Positions 11,556-23,367 of a stretch of 64,000 nucleotides of DNA are shown here, piece by piece; position 1 is the first letter of the stretch; the number at the start of each line of letters is the position of its first letter. A program made the position numbers and the translations under genes. The notes under the pieces were generated by a model. The model saw nothing but the letters and a program-made list of their open reading frames with translations, was not told where the DNA came from and did no database searches. The DNA comes from Forficula auricularia. Lineage: Eukaryota > Arthropoda > Insecta > Dermaptera > Forficulidae. The stretch is from positions 6,853,542-6,917,541 of the forward strand of contig JALMQS010000681.1 of NCBI GenBank assembly GCA_024734495.1. Direction: 5' to 3'.

Positions 11556-11907
11556 AGCTAGTAAGATCGAAACTGAAAGGAATATTTTTAATTATATATC
11601 AAGGGTTGTTTTCACCCTCTCGGGAATCGGACCGCAGGGCCATTGGCTACCATGTGAGGTGAATCTCTCTGACATATGTATCGCGCTAAATATTTCACTC
11701 AAAGATTTAAATCTTCATTTGTAATATTTCCCGGTCTGTAGTGAATGTTTCGAATTTTGAATTTCTTCAAAACTCGAAGGGCAAACAACCATTCTGACAT
11801 ATAATTAACAATCCATTCTATCTCCGATCTCGTAGATGTGTTTTCTTTTGAAATTTAGTTAAAGTCTGCTTCTATCGGCAATTTGAACTTGATATTTGTT
11901 ATAGGTC

Positions 11908-14486
11908 AGGACAGTCCAAATCGTGGCTCGCGGGCCGCATGCGGGCCAGCATTGCAATGAGTGTGGCCCAACTTAATCTTCTTCTCATATTTTCATTTTC
12001 TAAAATATTTATTATTTCAGTGTTATAGACATTTTTGTTTATAATTGAGTTTACTTTAACAAAGGTCATTATACAAAGTTGAATATTTCAAAGTGTTAGG
12101 CAAAAATGATTAAATATATGTTTCATTTCAAATTTGATCTCTTATACAAGCAAAAGTAAATCACCTACAAAAAAGTAATATGAAACAATTTTTAGAGATT
12201 TAAATGTACTACAAAAAATCTTATACAATTAATTTGTCTACGACCAATAATTTAGAAGGTAGACGAAAATTTTAAATTTATATTCAGGAATTTTTTTTGG
12301 TGAAAATAAAAATATTTTTTCAAAATATTCACTTTTTCTGGTAAAGGAATATTTCCTTTAATAAAACGAAAATTTTTAGCGAAATCCATGAAATCAACCG
12401 AATTACAATTTTATTCCACTCACGGAAGCGAGAGGTTTGCGCCGCAGACCCTCTCGATATTATGGTAGAGCAAAAGAATTATAAATGAGAAAGAAAGCGA
12501 TCTTATTTAATCATTTTTATATACCTGAAGGTTCATAGTATCATTCTAATATAAGAAAATAGCATTTTAATTAAGAATTTTGTATTCTAAATGAAATTTT
12601 ATGGAAAAATTCAATTTCTTATCCACGGGAGCGAATCAACTAGAAATAGCAAAAGGTTTTATTTTTTTTCCTCATTAGATATTTATTCAAATCTATTGAA
12701 ATTTGATATCTGTATATTATTTTCATTTATCTTTTATATAAAATAATTATTATTTAGAAATTTGCATTTTAAAGAGTAGTTTCTTTGAAGTCCAATTTGA
12801 AAAAACGCTAATAACTCCGTTAATTTTTTTTTTTTTTTTTTTAAATATGAAATGATAAATAAGTTATAAAATAATTAATTATTAATAATGAATTCAAGTT
12901 TGAACGAAATCGATGAAGTACTTTTTGAGAAAATCGTCAAAAACACCTACACCATCTATGAAAGGTTTCGCTTTAGGAACAATTTAAAATTCATCTCCAT
13001 GTCACAAGTCAATGTTTCTGTTTCATATGCCTTTTAAACTTTTTCAAAGACATCTCGTGCATTTAATAAACATCGTTTTTAGACGGTTCAGATGGTTTTT
13101 GGACTATTTTCTCAAAAAGCATTCTCATCGATTTCGTTCAAAATTGATTTAAATTATTATTTTCAATTAATTGTTTTATAATATCTATTAATTTCATATT
13201 TTTAAAAAAAGTAAAATTTCAACTGAGTTATTAGAGTTTTTCAAACTGGGCTTCAAATATACTAACTTTAAAATAGAAATTTTCCAATAATAATTTTGTT
13301 CTATAAAAGATAAATAACAATAACAAACAGATATGAAATTTCAATAGATTGGAATAAATATCTAATGAGAAAAAAAATAAAACCTTTTTCCATTTCTCGT
13401 TGAATTGCTGCCGGCAAGAAATTGAATCTTTTCATACAATTTCTTTTAAACTACAAAATTCTTAATCAATTTTTTTTCTTATATAATAGACATACTGTGA
13501 ACCTTCAGATAGATGAAATCGATAAAATAAGATCGTTTTCTTTCATATTTATAATTTTTTTGGTCTGTTATATCAAGGGCTGCGTCTCAAATCACTCCGT
13601 ATCAGCGAGTATTTTGTTCATTTTTTTAAAAACTAATCCACCAATTTTGTTCTAAATTAAATATAAAGATTAATTATCGATTGTTTTATAATATTTATTA
13701 ATTTCATATTTTTAAAAATTATTAGACTTCAAATAAACTACCGTAGCCATAAAAATAAAAATATTTGATATAAAAATCAAATGAAATAACACACAGATAT
13801 GAAATCTAAATAGATTAGATTGAATATGTAATGAGAAAAAAAACTTTTGTATATTTCTAGTCGACTTGCTCCCTGCGAGGAAAAACTGAACGTTTTCATA
13901 AAATTTCATTTGAAATACAAAATTCTTAATTAAAATGCTATTTTCTTATATTAGAATGATACTGTGAACCTTCAGATAGATAAAAATGATAAAATAAGAT
14001 CGATTTTTTTTTCATTTATAATTCTTTTGGTCTACCATAATATCAAAAGGCCGCAAGCCTCTCTCAATGAGATGGAATAAAAGTGGAATTCGGTTGATGT
14101 CACGGATTTCGCTAAAAAATTTTGGGATATTAAAGTAAAAATTTTTGAAAATTTATTTCTATTTTCACAAAAAAAAATAATCGTGAATATAAATTTATAA
14201 TCTTCGTCTATCTTCTAAATATTGGTCGTAGACAAATTAGTTATATATATAAGATTTTTTGAAGTACATTTAAATCCCTAAAAATTGTTTCATGTAAATT
14301 TTTTGTAGATGACTTACTTTTGCTTGTTTAAAAGATCAAATTTGAAATGAAACATAGATTTAATAATATTTGCCTAATTTTGTTTAATGAAATGACTTTT
14401 GTTAAAGTAAATTCAATTATAAACAAAAATGTCTGAGAAATTTTTTTTTCTTCCAATGTGGCCCGCGTAATCCATTGAACACCATT
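11908..14486. mobile_element. Giant 2.5-kb foldback with hAT-like terminal sequence
   Basis: A left arm (about 11908-12960) and right arm (about 13085-14486) are inverted copies diverged by substitutions and indels, with a roughly 120-base centre. Matching blocks include GTCTACGACCAATAATTTAG, CTGAAGGTTCA(T/C)AGTAT, AAGAATTTTGTATT and TCAACCGAATTACAATTTTA, each with a complementary counterpart. The outer end of the left arm, GGCTCGCGGGCCGCATGCGG, resembles ends of known hAT elements. The right arm contains an internal tandem duplication (about 13150-13560 and 13670-14040). No transposase ORF is present; a hairpin or palindromic amplification of a non-autonomous DNA transposon is the likely origin. 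Confidence 0.7.
13150..14040. repeat. Internal tandem duplication in the giant foldback arm
   Basis: Two diverged units (about 13150-13560 and 13670-14040) each contain TTGTTTTATAAT, AGATATGAAAT, TAATGAGAAAAAAA, TTTTCATA and ACTGTGAACCTTCAGATAGAT. The left arm holds only one equivalent unit, so the duplication postdates formation of the inverted repeat, or one unit was lost from the left. Confidence 0.65.
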
Positions 14487-14639
14487 GTTATAGGTAATAT
14501 GGTATATTGAATTCTTGTCTAAAATATATTTATTTTTCCAAGAACTAAAACCATTTCGAATTTCAAACATTTGATTTCTCCCTATGTATGGTATGTGTGC
14601 AGAGATGCACAGATCAGTCTGTGTATATACAACCAATCG

Positions 14640-15425
14640 CATGTGTGTTTGTAGAGTTTGTGGCGGTGGTTATTTGATTTCTATTTGTACAAATTAGCAA
14701 TCTCGAGTTGATCATTGAATTCTAATTGATCCAAACTGGCTATTTTGTGATGTAAATATTATCAAATATTTATTCGTGATTTCATTCATTCACTCTTTTT
14801 CACGTTGTGTTGATACAAATTTAAATCAAATTATTGGATTAATTCCAGTGCGGATGAATTCGAGAACAGAGCAGAGTGATATTAACTTTTCAACACACCC
14901 ACACACTCACACATTTTGATTAAATATAAAATCCTCCCCGTCGCCTAATCCGTACAAATTTCACTCCTCATTCTGATCTGAATACAATATAATGGTCAAT
15001 CAGTGGAATCTCCCTCAGTCCTCTGTGTCCAATAGACGTGTGATGTCCCATCCAAGGGTATTGGTTCATTTTCAACCACGAATTCATTAATATTTATCGA
15101 ATTACCCTACCACATCCACTCTATATACTACCCCACATTCTCCCTCTCCATTTTCGTGGGCATTACGGTACCGAATTAAAATGACAGCTCAAACGTGGCA
15201 GAGAATAGATGCATGTGTTTACTCGCTCCAGATATATACAATAAAACATAGCGTTTATGAAGGTTTGATCCCAACATTTTACAGAAAATATTAATATTTA
15301 TATATTACTAACTGTTACGGGCATGCTATTGGCGAATAGTAATTTTGTAAAATTTGGTCCAGACCTGATGATGAATATTTTATTATTTTGATTGAAAAGA
15401 TTTTTTTTTGCCGAAAGTAGCAGAA
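14640..15425. other. Moderately GC-richer unique stretch, possible short exon
   Basis: A less repetitive segment. A 32-codon ORF at 14992-15090 (+) begins MVNQWNLPQSSVSNRR and passes a possible donor (AAGG|GTATTG) at about 15057. There is no family match or upstream support, so it is noted only as weak coding potential. A (CA)-rich tract lies at about 14895-14915. Confidence 0.2.
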
Positions 15426-15427
15426 TT

Positions 15428-15823
15428 GCCCCATTTAGTCAAGATTTCAAAATGCTACAGCACTTTGTACTTACTTCTTTAGGAAAAAAATATTGATATT
15501 TTCTGGAAAAAACTAGCTATTTTAAAAACAAATTTTGATAGTGTTTTTTTTTTATTTAATGTGTTAATCAATTATGTCGTATCTTAATTGAACTAATCTT
15601 TAGCTATTAATGGCATTATTAATAGTTATTATAGTATTAATGTCTATAATAGCCAAAGATTAGTTCAATTAAGATGCATAATTGATTAACCTATTAAATA
15701 AAAAAATACTATCAAAATATGTTTTTAAATTAGCTAATTTTACCAAAAAAATATCAATATTTTTTTTTCTAAAGAAATAAGTACAAAGTGCTGTACTATT
15801 TTGAAATCTTGACAAAATGGGCC
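15428..15823. repeat. Foldback element, about 400 bp
   Basis: Arms of about 190 bp (15428-15624 and 15640-15823) are near-complementary. Examples are GTCAAGATTTCAAAATG / ATTTTGAAATCTTGAC, AGCACTTTGTACTTAC and its complement, and TTAATTGAACTAATCTTT and its complement. It is preceded by TTGCCGAAAGTAGCAGAATT, a block seen beside Penelope-type termini at about 43175 and 48955. It has no ORF. Confidence 0.8.
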
Positions 15824-16184
15824 ATTTTTTTAAATTACTTGCCATTCTTGCTTACTAGACTTTTTTTTACATTAAAGATGAATCAAAGTTAGCGGATGAA
15901 AATTTTTTAAATCATAAGTCTGTCAAAAATATTTTTTTCTCCAAAAGTATAGTAATTATTGTTTTATTTTAAATTCTGGTAAATAGCAGGATTATTCAGG
16001 ATTGCGTAACAAAAATTAGAATAATAAAATATGTAAATTTGTAGCCATCTCGATATTTAGGGCAGGGTAGCGATTTTAACCATTTTCAAACTAATGCCTA
16101 TAACTCAAAAACTATAAGGCTTTTACTAAAAAAAATGTTATGTTCAGGACCGTCTCAAATTGCCCTATCCACTGTTCACGGGTA

Positions 16185-16300
16185 ATCGTTGTGATACGGG
16201 ACACCCTGTATATATTATTTGTTTGAGATTTGATTAAAGTATTTCTAATTCAAAACACTGATGATGAAGATCAAACCTTCGAAACTATAGTCTATAACAA
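16185..16300 (+). ncRNA. Hammerhead ribozyme motif
   Basis: CTGATGA (16258-16264) is followed by stem II GAAG...CTTC and GAAACTATAGTC (16281-16292). The core residues CUGANGA and GAAA are intact. Stem III is the palindrome ACTATAGT with C as the cleavage-site base, as in sister copies at 43258 and 43366. The downstream TATAACAAATAAATTATATA is like other family members. Just upstream is GATACGGGACACCCTGTATA (about 16194-16213), the sort of sequence found at ends of dispersed arthropod repeats. Function is inferred from motif only. Confidence 0.45.
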
Positions 16301-16520
16301 ATAAATTATATATTTATATTCATATATATATAGGTTTATTTGCATCAAACAGAGCACAACCTCATTAATTTATCTTAATAAAAATATCAAATTCACCAAA
16401 ATTTGCAGAAACGATCCCTAATTAAAAAAAAAATATTTTCATCCCATTTAGTTTAATATTAAGTAGGTCAAGTACTTTATGAGATTAGGAAATATCGTTG
16501 AATTTAAAATCAACTAGCTG

Positions 16521-16670
16521 CTAGATATCATATCTATTTTGGTGTGCATTTGTGAGTGAGGGATCCCTCGTTCCTCGAGAGCCATCAACTGATGCTGCTG
16601 TTGATGCCGGTTGGTTCTGATTGTCCGCATCTCTATATCTAGGTATAGATGTATAGATGGAGGGGCTTTG
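16521..16670 (-). CDS. Candidate terminal exon (minus-strand gene model, exon 4)
   Basis: The open frame from a plausible acceptor (TTGACCTGTCAG, AG at 16672-16671) to a TAG stop at 16523-16521 encodes 49 residues. These include QSPSIYTSIPRYRDADNQ and a Ser/Thr/Asn-rich tail ending HQNRYDI. Taken with exon 3 across a 55-base intron (16725-16671, GTGAAT donor), the frame is continuous in phase 0. GC content is well above the surroundings. No family is recognised. The intron is short but within the range of small animal introns. Confidence 0.3.
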   Translation of the reverse strand, partial: QSPSIYTSIPRYRDADNQNQPASTAASVDGSRGTRDPSLTNAHQNRYDI

Positions 16671-16725
16671 CTGACAGGTCAATGATGCCCTCGTTAATTG
16701 GGTGACATCCTGTCGGCCCATTCAC

Positions 16726-16862
16726 CCACTCATTGGATAATGTCTTCAGCGATGCTTCCACTCCATTAACATACTCTAGAAATTGACGCTCTTCGTGCAC
16801 TAAATTCATCCCATATCCATATCGAGAGCTGCCAAAAGCGCTCTCGGTACCTTGGGTTGAAC
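16726..16862 (-). CDS. Candidate exon 3 of a minus-strand gene model
   Basis: After an acceptor-like CCCTGATTAAG (AG at 16864-16863) the frame reads with a two-base lead and includes STQGTESAFGSSRYGYG, HEERQFLEYVNGVEAS and LKTLSNEW, strongly coding-like in composition. Upstream in the same frame are two stops (about 16875 and 16866-16864), so coding must begin at the acceptor. The segment ends at W|GTGAAT (phase 0). If unspliced, the frame stops at 16641-16639. The lead phase agrees with the candidate exon at 21212-21164. I see no known domain; a helical region (HEERQFLEYVNGVEASLKTL) is suggested by composition. Confidence 0.35.
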
Positions 16863-16936
16863 CTTAATCAGGGCCTTAGTTGTTAAAATAAATACATTTT
16901 TTATCCCCATTCCCAAAAAAATATTGATATCATACA

Positions 16937-17656
16937 AAGATTTCAAAACAAAGTGATAAGAGGCATACTCGATGGCCACAGAAGTACCTCCAACTCCGAA
17001 ATACAAAAAGACACACCAATCCCTACAGTAACAGAAGAAATAAGACAATACATTCACAAATACTTGAACAAATTAAATGACCACCCAATCGACTACGCAA
17101 AACAACTAATGACAACAACAATCCCAAAAAGACTTAAGAGACAGACCTAATGACCTCCCTCGACACTTGATCGTGCCAGACCTTATACCTCTGTAAATAT
17201 TGTAAATAATTATTATTGTAAATAGTTTCAAGTCAAAAAACTTATATTATTATTATTTCGTAAATAGTCTCAAGTCAAATAACTTATATATTTTATTAAT
17301 GTTTTGTAAATAGTTTCAAATCAGAAAACTTATGTTTAATTTTTGTTGTATATATTTAGTCATCCGGAGAAATTGAAAGTTCAATGGAACTTTTATAACT
17401 TAAGATATAATTCTTTTTTCATGCCATTGTTATTTTGTTATCAAATAAATGTGCCTATTGCCCTTTGGAAAAACTTATATTTAATTTTTGTTGTATATAT
17501 GTAGTCATTCGGAGAAATTGAAAGTTCAATGGGACTTTTATAATTTAAGGTATAAACCTTTTTTCATGCTATTGTTATTTTGTTATCAAATGCCTTTTGC
17601 CATTTGGGGCAGATTTCCTGTCTAAAATGGAGAAATAAAAAAAAAAAAAAAAAATT
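16937..17656 (+). mobile_element. Jockey-type LINE, 3' terminal fragment
   Basis: The fragment encodes the C-terminal end of a Jockey-like ORF2. QRFQNKVIRGILD is followed by IPTVTEEIRQYIHKYLNKL and NDHPIDYAKQL, then RLKR, after which a frameshift leads to a tail reading RPNDLPRHL. This order matches the conserved end of Jockey-clade reverse transcriptases. The 3' UTR contains a tandem duplication of about 145 bp (17315-17460 and 17465-17600; both copies include CGGAGAAATTGAAAGTTCAATG) and ends in an A tail at about 17637-17655. It is 5'-truncated and dead. Confidence 0.8.
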
Positions 17657-17744
17657 GCCAAAAAGTCTTTTTTTTTAATAAGTTTCTTAGTATTTCTCAG
17701 GGTCTGTGATTTTAAGTTTACCATATAGATTATCCTGAATTATC

Positions 17745-18070
17745 GTAATCGAGCGTGAAAAATGTGTTGTTTGTTTTTTTCTTCTTTTTTTCGAAATACT
17801 TCAAAAAAAGACAAAGTATTATATTGAATATGCCTGCCAAGTGCAACTCGGATCACATACCGATGGTACGGAACTACTTTATAATTCCCAAATTATTTGG
17901 GATATTCAATTTATTTATATTCGTCGTTGATAAGTAGGGAATGAATGAATTTGTGGAATTTTTTTATAATTTTAAGTAAAGCCATTTCTTAACGCTGCCA
18001 GGTACAAAAATAAATTTGGAGTTCTCTCACACGGGCCCCCACAAAAAATATAATTCCACTTAAAGAGATT
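17745..18070 (+). repeat. Dispersed repeat fragment (CAAGTGCAACTCGGATC family)
   Basis: It contains CCAAGTGCAACTCGGATCAC, GGTACGGAAC and CTGCCAGGTACAAAAATAAA. Related pieces occur at 23035-23200, 55840-56015 (reverse), 56380-56720 and 57690-57805. From general knowledge this type of sequence is a common dispersed repeat in arthropod genomes. No ORF. Confidence 0.45.
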
Positions 18071-18790
18071 TTAACAGTGATACCTCACATGATAAAAAGT
18101 AAAAAAAAAAATATTTTATTTTTGACGCCATATAAAAATTCCACCCTACATGAAATAATAATTCGAGTAAAATTTTAGTAGAATTTGTTATTTGCGGGAA
18201 AATAAATACATACAACTTCTAAATTCCAAGCTTTTATTCTAGATAACTATAAAGTTTTAATGAAATGAAAATTTTAAAAATGTTTAATTATTTTTGTTAA
18301 TTATGATGTAAAGATAGTCAGAGTCTCATACATTTAATAAAACTTGTTTTTTAATAAGATAAATATTAATAATAAAATAAAATAATTTTAATTTTAATAA
18401 CAAGATTGGTTCTGCATGGGTTAACCAATCGGTAATTAATTTTTCCATTTTATCTCATAATGGTAGAGACGATTTCTTAATCTTGTTGAGTATATTTATT
18501 TCAAATGTTACCTAATTGAACTATAGTATATAACTACAGCTCAGAAATTAATAGTTTGTAACATTTTTTTTCTTTTAGAGATGAATATCCCACCATAAGT
18601 AGCTACATTTTAATTACGCTAGGCTAGTTTTGAATTATTTATTATTAAGTATAGATATACTATATATTTATCAAACGAACATAGCGTAATCGACAGAAGG
18701 GTAGCATACTTTTCTCACCCAAAAATAAACTTAACAACCTCATCTTTTGACTCACGAACTGCTTCTGAAATATAATAGTCTCAGCTGCCT
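18071..18790. other. AT-rich noncoding stretch
   Basis: No supported gene, RNA or repeat boundary. Confidence 0.5.
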
Positions 18791-18849
18791 TAGCTGTTAT
18801 TAGAACTTTTTCAAATAAACCACATATACATTGTTTAATATATTTATTT

Positions 18850-19462
18850 ATTTAAACACTAACAATACTACAAAAACACAAATAATCGACGTTTCGATCA
18901 CTCAACTTTGCCGTGGTAACTCATTCTTGAAAACGATCACAGATGTAGCGATTGAAATGTCGTGTATTTATGTTCGAGTTCTAATCAATAAATATATTAA
19001 ACAGTCTATAATGCAGTTTATTTCAAAATGTTCAAATATGCTATTCAACCACCAAAGCTTCAATCAATCTGCTTTAAGAGTGTTAGTAAAAAAATATAAT
19101 AATAAATAATTAAAGGTTGAATTTGTTGAATATCTTATTATACAAAAACACAAATAAACGATGTTTCGATTACTCAACCTGCTTGCAAGACATTACCGTG
19201 TTAACTCATACATGAAAACGATCACAGATGTAGCGATCATAACATCGTATATTTATATGAGAGTTTTAATAAATAATTATATTAAACAGTCTATATTGTA
19301 GTTTATTTCAAAAAGTTCCAATAAGCTGTTCAATCACCAAAGCATCAAGCATTAGTAAAAAAAAAAAGTAACCAAAGTTTCAATCAATCTGCTTTAAAGC
19401 GTGTTAGTAAATAATAATAATAATAAATAATTAAAGATTGAATTTGTTGAATATCTTAAATG
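18850..19462. repeat. Tandem duplication of a roughly 300-bp Penelope-related unit
   Basis: The unit at about 18850-19140 is repeated at about 19141-19462. Both contain ACAAAAACACAAATAA, GAAAACGATCACAGATGTAG, TTAAACAGTCTATA, CTTCAATCAATCTGCTTTAA (or TTTC...) and TTGAATTTGTTGAATATCTT. Each begins, on the minus strand, with an ATCGAAACGTCG-type motif like that at 26758-26800, which resembles the 3' half of Penelope-type termini. The second copy carries an extra short insertion (about 19350-19375). Confidence 0.7.
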
Positions 19463-20155
19463 AGTGCATAATTATATTTAATCTTAATATGAAATTAAAT
19501 AAAAGTTAAGCTACACGTATGCAAAAAACATTAATTTAATCATAAAATCAAAAACAAAAAAATAAATGAAATAATCAAGGTGAGTTATATATTTGCAATT
19601 TAATTACAAAGTATAATTAAAAAAATCTATATTCTATCTCGCTTTCTTTTCTATTAGTAAAAAAAAAAAATCATTACACTTTGACATCGTGATTAACGAG
19701 AAATTTCCATTGCGTGCATTTTCAAACGAATTAGTCACCGGTTAAATGAGATCTTTTAAGGAGGATTTCCTACCATTTTTTATATATAGGTGTATCCTTT
19801 TTTTTTATTTAAAATTAATGTTTATTTTTTTAAACAACAACAAGAACAACGACAAGGAAATGAGACACGAAGATGAATGAATAAAACGTATAGAAAAATT
19901 TACAAGCGTTAAAACATTTAAGCGCTTTTTTTAAGAGGGGCCAGGGGGTGGGGGCAAAAAAAGAAAGAGAAAAAAATGAAAACGAAACGTTCGTATCCTT
20001 CACGACTGGAATAGTTCGAAGACAACCAACAAAACATAAACACCCTCGTCAGTAACATCAAGAGAATGATAAAAAATTGACTTGAGAGTAAAGCTGGAAA
20101 AAAACATGAGTAGAGTTTAATTTGAGTTGTATAAGTCGATGTGTTGTTGTTGTTA
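19463..20155. other. Noncoding stretch with a G-rich tract
   Basis: No gene is supported. At about 19937-19956 the plus strand reads GGGGCCAGGGGGTGGGGG, a possible G-quadruplex. Confidence 0.4.
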
Positions 20156-20159
20156 AAAA

Positions 20160-20251
20160 AAATGATATATCTTCTTCTGGTTCCATTGCTTTAAGATTTC
20201 CTTCCATAAAGAAGTTTAACAAATTGTCAGGATCACCATGATGCTGATAAG
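20160..20251 (-). CDS. Weak candidate exon
   Basis: An acceptor-like CATTCTTATCAG precedes an open stretch encoding HHGDPDNLLNFFMEGNLKAM then EPEEDI, coding-like in composition. The frame then runs into T-rich low-complexity sequence, and there is no convincing donor or stop in context. Its phase does not fit between the candidate exons at 21164-21212 and 16726-16862. It may be a terminal exon of something else or chance. Confidence 0.2.
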
Positions 20252-21163
20252 AATGGCTTAACACGCCAACCGTATAATTTAAAATTGTAATTAATTAAAA
20301 TGATAAATAAGGATAACAAATTATAGAACCAGCTGGATACGTCAGGTCTCTGGTCCGAGCCCCGGATGATCCTTGTATTTATGATTTGTTTTTCCTTATT
20401 TTCTAATTTAATATATAAAAATGTCTTCAGTATTTAGGGATAGTGCGTTAAACATAGATGGACCACTGCTGCCGAAGGTAGCGCTTTCTTGTGTTTATTT
20501 ATTCAAATAATTTGGGGAGAATTGGGGAAAATATTGTATTATAGTATATATCATAGATAAAAGACTGCACGGAGCATAAAGGGTCGTGTGAGTGAGTCTC
20601 TTTGTCTTGGATGTTTTATAAATCATTCCCCAAAGCTTACATTTTCGTCGCCAGTTGGCGCTAAAGTAGTGACGCACGGTCCCTATAGGTTTCCTTGTGA
20701 TTACACCGCATAACTTGATGAAAAATATAATTTTCCAAAAAAACATGATTTTACCAAAAAATGAACTTAGATCGTCTTCAGCACGTGTTTTTTTTAATTA
20801 AAAAAAATGTACCTCGTGTTTTTTTCATCAAAAGGAAGCTTTTGAGGGGGCATCGGATAAAATGTAATTTTTAATGACCAGTCTAATATATATATATATG
20901 AAACTCCACAAAAAAAGTTAGTTAAGTTGTTACTTTTCGTAAATTTTCAGGATAAAAAATGTAAACTTTCAATATTAAAAAAAATATATTTAAACCACCC
21001 CGAATGAGTGTACGCAAAATAATTATGATGCCAAATTTATTTCTTATAAAGGAATTAGATTTTAAAAATAACAACTAAAGTTAAATTATGAAAAATGGCA
21101 AAAACTTGGAACATTATTTCCTTTTCCACTAAAAATAAAAACCTCTGAATCTCCGTAACTTAC

Positions 21164-21212
21164 CACGTAATTTGAAAGTACCTTCAACTGGCTTGTAGTG
21201 ACAATGTCTGCC
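21164..21212 (-). CDS. Candidate small exon 2 of a minus-strand gene model
   Basis: A 49-base open segment lies between an acceptor (GACTTCTGTCTGGAG, AG at 21214-21213) and a strong donor G|GTAAGT (GT at 21163-21162). It encodes GRHCHYKPVEGTFKLR plus one base. It enters in phase 0, matching the end of the candidate exon at 28661-28747, and leaves in phase 1, matching the start of the candidate exon at 16862. The peptide is plausible but too short to identify. Confidence 0.3.
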
Positions 21213-21289
21213 CTCCAGACAGAAGTCAATTCATTTCCGAAAAAATGGACTTAACCTGTTTTTTCCATGGTGTCTTCATATGAATAATT

Positions 21290-21376
21290 TTTCGGTAATA
21301 TTTTTTTTTCGTGTACCCCTAAAGAACCAAATATGTAACCTTGGGGGACCGTGAACCCAAGCTTGGGAACCGCTGC
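21290..21376 (-). mobile_element. Terminal relic of a hAT-type element
   Basis: The reverse complement begins CAGCGGTTCCCAAGCTTGGG and continues with TTCACGGTCCCCC. From general knowledge the CAGNGGTTCCCAA start is typical of hAT transposon ends. No partner end could be found nearby, so it is an isolated end. Confidence 0.45.
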
Positions 21377-22243
21377 TCTAGAAAATGTATTATTTAGCTC
21401 ATATTGTTTTTAAGATTTTTTTTGAGATGTCTAAAAAACAACTTCTAGGGTGCTATCAGTGTTAAATGATAAGCGTTTTCGGCATATTAAAAATTATCTT
21501 TATCATCTTGCCTAACATATAGCACTTTTAACTTCAAATTCACCCATACCATATATATATTGACCTGGAATTCCATTGTCCATATCTTATTTCAATCATC
21601 CATTACTATTTTGCAGAGATTGCTATCTTTAATGCTATATTTTGTTATCTAAATGAATGATAATCTTATAAAATGTATTTGATTTGTTTGTGTATATCTA
21701 TGTGTGTGTTTGTGTGAGGTAATCATACTCTCCATTACAATCTCGCCGGATGATGCAAGAGGACCTGAAAGAGCCTGAGTTCCTGGCCTGGAATGCGCAT
21801 TCGCTTTCCAAACGTCCAATAAAGGCTTAAGTGGTCTTTAAAAACAAAGATGGTTGCTCCGTACTCAGATTCCTTTCGTTTTCATTCACTCGTTCAATGA
21901 CTGAATGATAAACTGTCACTGACAGACGGATTGTCGTATAAGGCAGGCTGTATAAAACGATTTCGCCCATTCATCAATAGGACAAGTGGCTTTCTATTTC
22001 TAGTTCGCGTAGAATGGAAACATTCATTCAAAGAGTCAGTCACGTGATATGGTCAGAGTTAGGGTATTAAGGGGTTGCTATAGCATTAGAACCCGCCTCT
22101 CAAAGTGTTTCCGGAGTGTTGGTCACATATACAGATTATTATTAAAATTAAATTTAAAAAATAACGAGTGTTTTGAATTTTGAGAAATATAAAATTTTTC
22201 AAAATACATTTTCACTAGAGGGACCATATTTCATTTAGCTGAA

Positions 22244-22892
22244 TTAGGGTGGTCCTTATTTTGGGTATTTTCAAATTTTTACGCTGACAGTGAGGCTCAT
22301 ATGGTTCGAAATAAATAAAAAAAAATCCCCTAAGTTTCAAGTTTGTATCCCTATTTTAACCTGTGCTGCAGAGCGATGGAAGATTCCCATATAAATAACA
22401 TGGGATTTTTGGCGTTGAACGATCAATTTTTTATTCTGGCTAAAGTAATGGTTTAAAAAATTTGAAACTCTTTAGTCTATATCATTAAAATACTACCTAT
22501 CCATCAGAATTTTTACTGATTTTTAGGTATTTTAATTTTGGAGTCTATAACCTACTAACACTAAGATATATCAGTATTTTATCTAGCTGTAACTCCAAAA
22601 TTATAATAGCTAGAAATCTGTAAAAATTCTGAAAGATAGTTACTATTAGAAGAATAAAGTACAGATTTTTAAATTTTTTGAACTATTGCTTTGACCGGAA
22701 AAAAAATTGATATTTCAATGCCAAAAACCCCATGTTATTTAGATGGGAAACTTGCATCGCTGTGAGGCACAGGTTAAAATTGAGATAGAGACTTGAAACT
22801 TAGGGGATATTTTTTTTATTTATTTATTTCGAAACATATGAGTCTCTGTCAGCGTAAAAATTTGAAAATACCTAAAATAAACACCACCCTAA
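22244..22892. repeat. Foldback element, about 650 bp
   Basis: Arms of about 300 bp (22244-22542 and 22586-22892) are inverted copies. The outer ends TTAGGGTGGTCCTTATTTTG and the complement of CTAAAATAAACACCACCCTAA match, and both arms hold CAAAAATTT-type, CGAAATAAATAAAAAAA and CAATTTTTTATTCTGG-type blocks or their complements. A half copy lies at 53896-54046. It is a non-autonomous hairpin element without coding capacity. Confidence 0.8.
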
Positions 22893-23257
22893 GCTGCATA
22901 TATGGAAGGAATTCATCTCTAGGATAAAACCATGTTTGGCACTTTGGTTCGACTCCCGAGAAATTAAACATATCTAATAACATTTTTTATTTTAATTTCT
23001 TTTTTCCTTAATTTAAAGAAATGATTAAATTGAAAGAAAATGGTCAAGTGTAAGTCAGACTCGCATATCTTCCAAAATATTAAAAATATCAAATTCATTC
23101 TTATTTATTAAAGAAATATGGGGGGTGTTTGTAGAATTTTTTAATAATTTTATGTTCAGTAGAATGGAAATTCCGTTTGGTACAAAAATGAGGTAAAAAT
23201 GGATAATTTGAGGTTTATTCTACATACTCGTTTTAAAATGAATTAAATATTTTAAAT

Positions 23258-23365
23258 TTTCTTTAATTCTACTTAATTCTTTTTTTCTTTAATTCTTCTT
23301 ATTTCTTTTCTTTTCTTTATTTCTACTTAATTCTTTTCTTTTCTTTAATTCTACTTAATTCTACT
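23258..23365. repeat. Minisatellite-like (CTACTTAATTCTTTTCTTTT)n tract
   Basis: A degenerate tandem array of TTAATTCTACTTAATTCTTTT-like units of variable length, immediately left of the MITE at 23368. Confidence 0.7.
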
Positions 23366-23367
23366 TA

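Noticed and set aside
20330..20400. Possible tRNA/SINE fragment with GGTCCGAGCCCCGGAT
   Set aside because: Only a poor box B and no box A at the right spacing; too weak to annotate.
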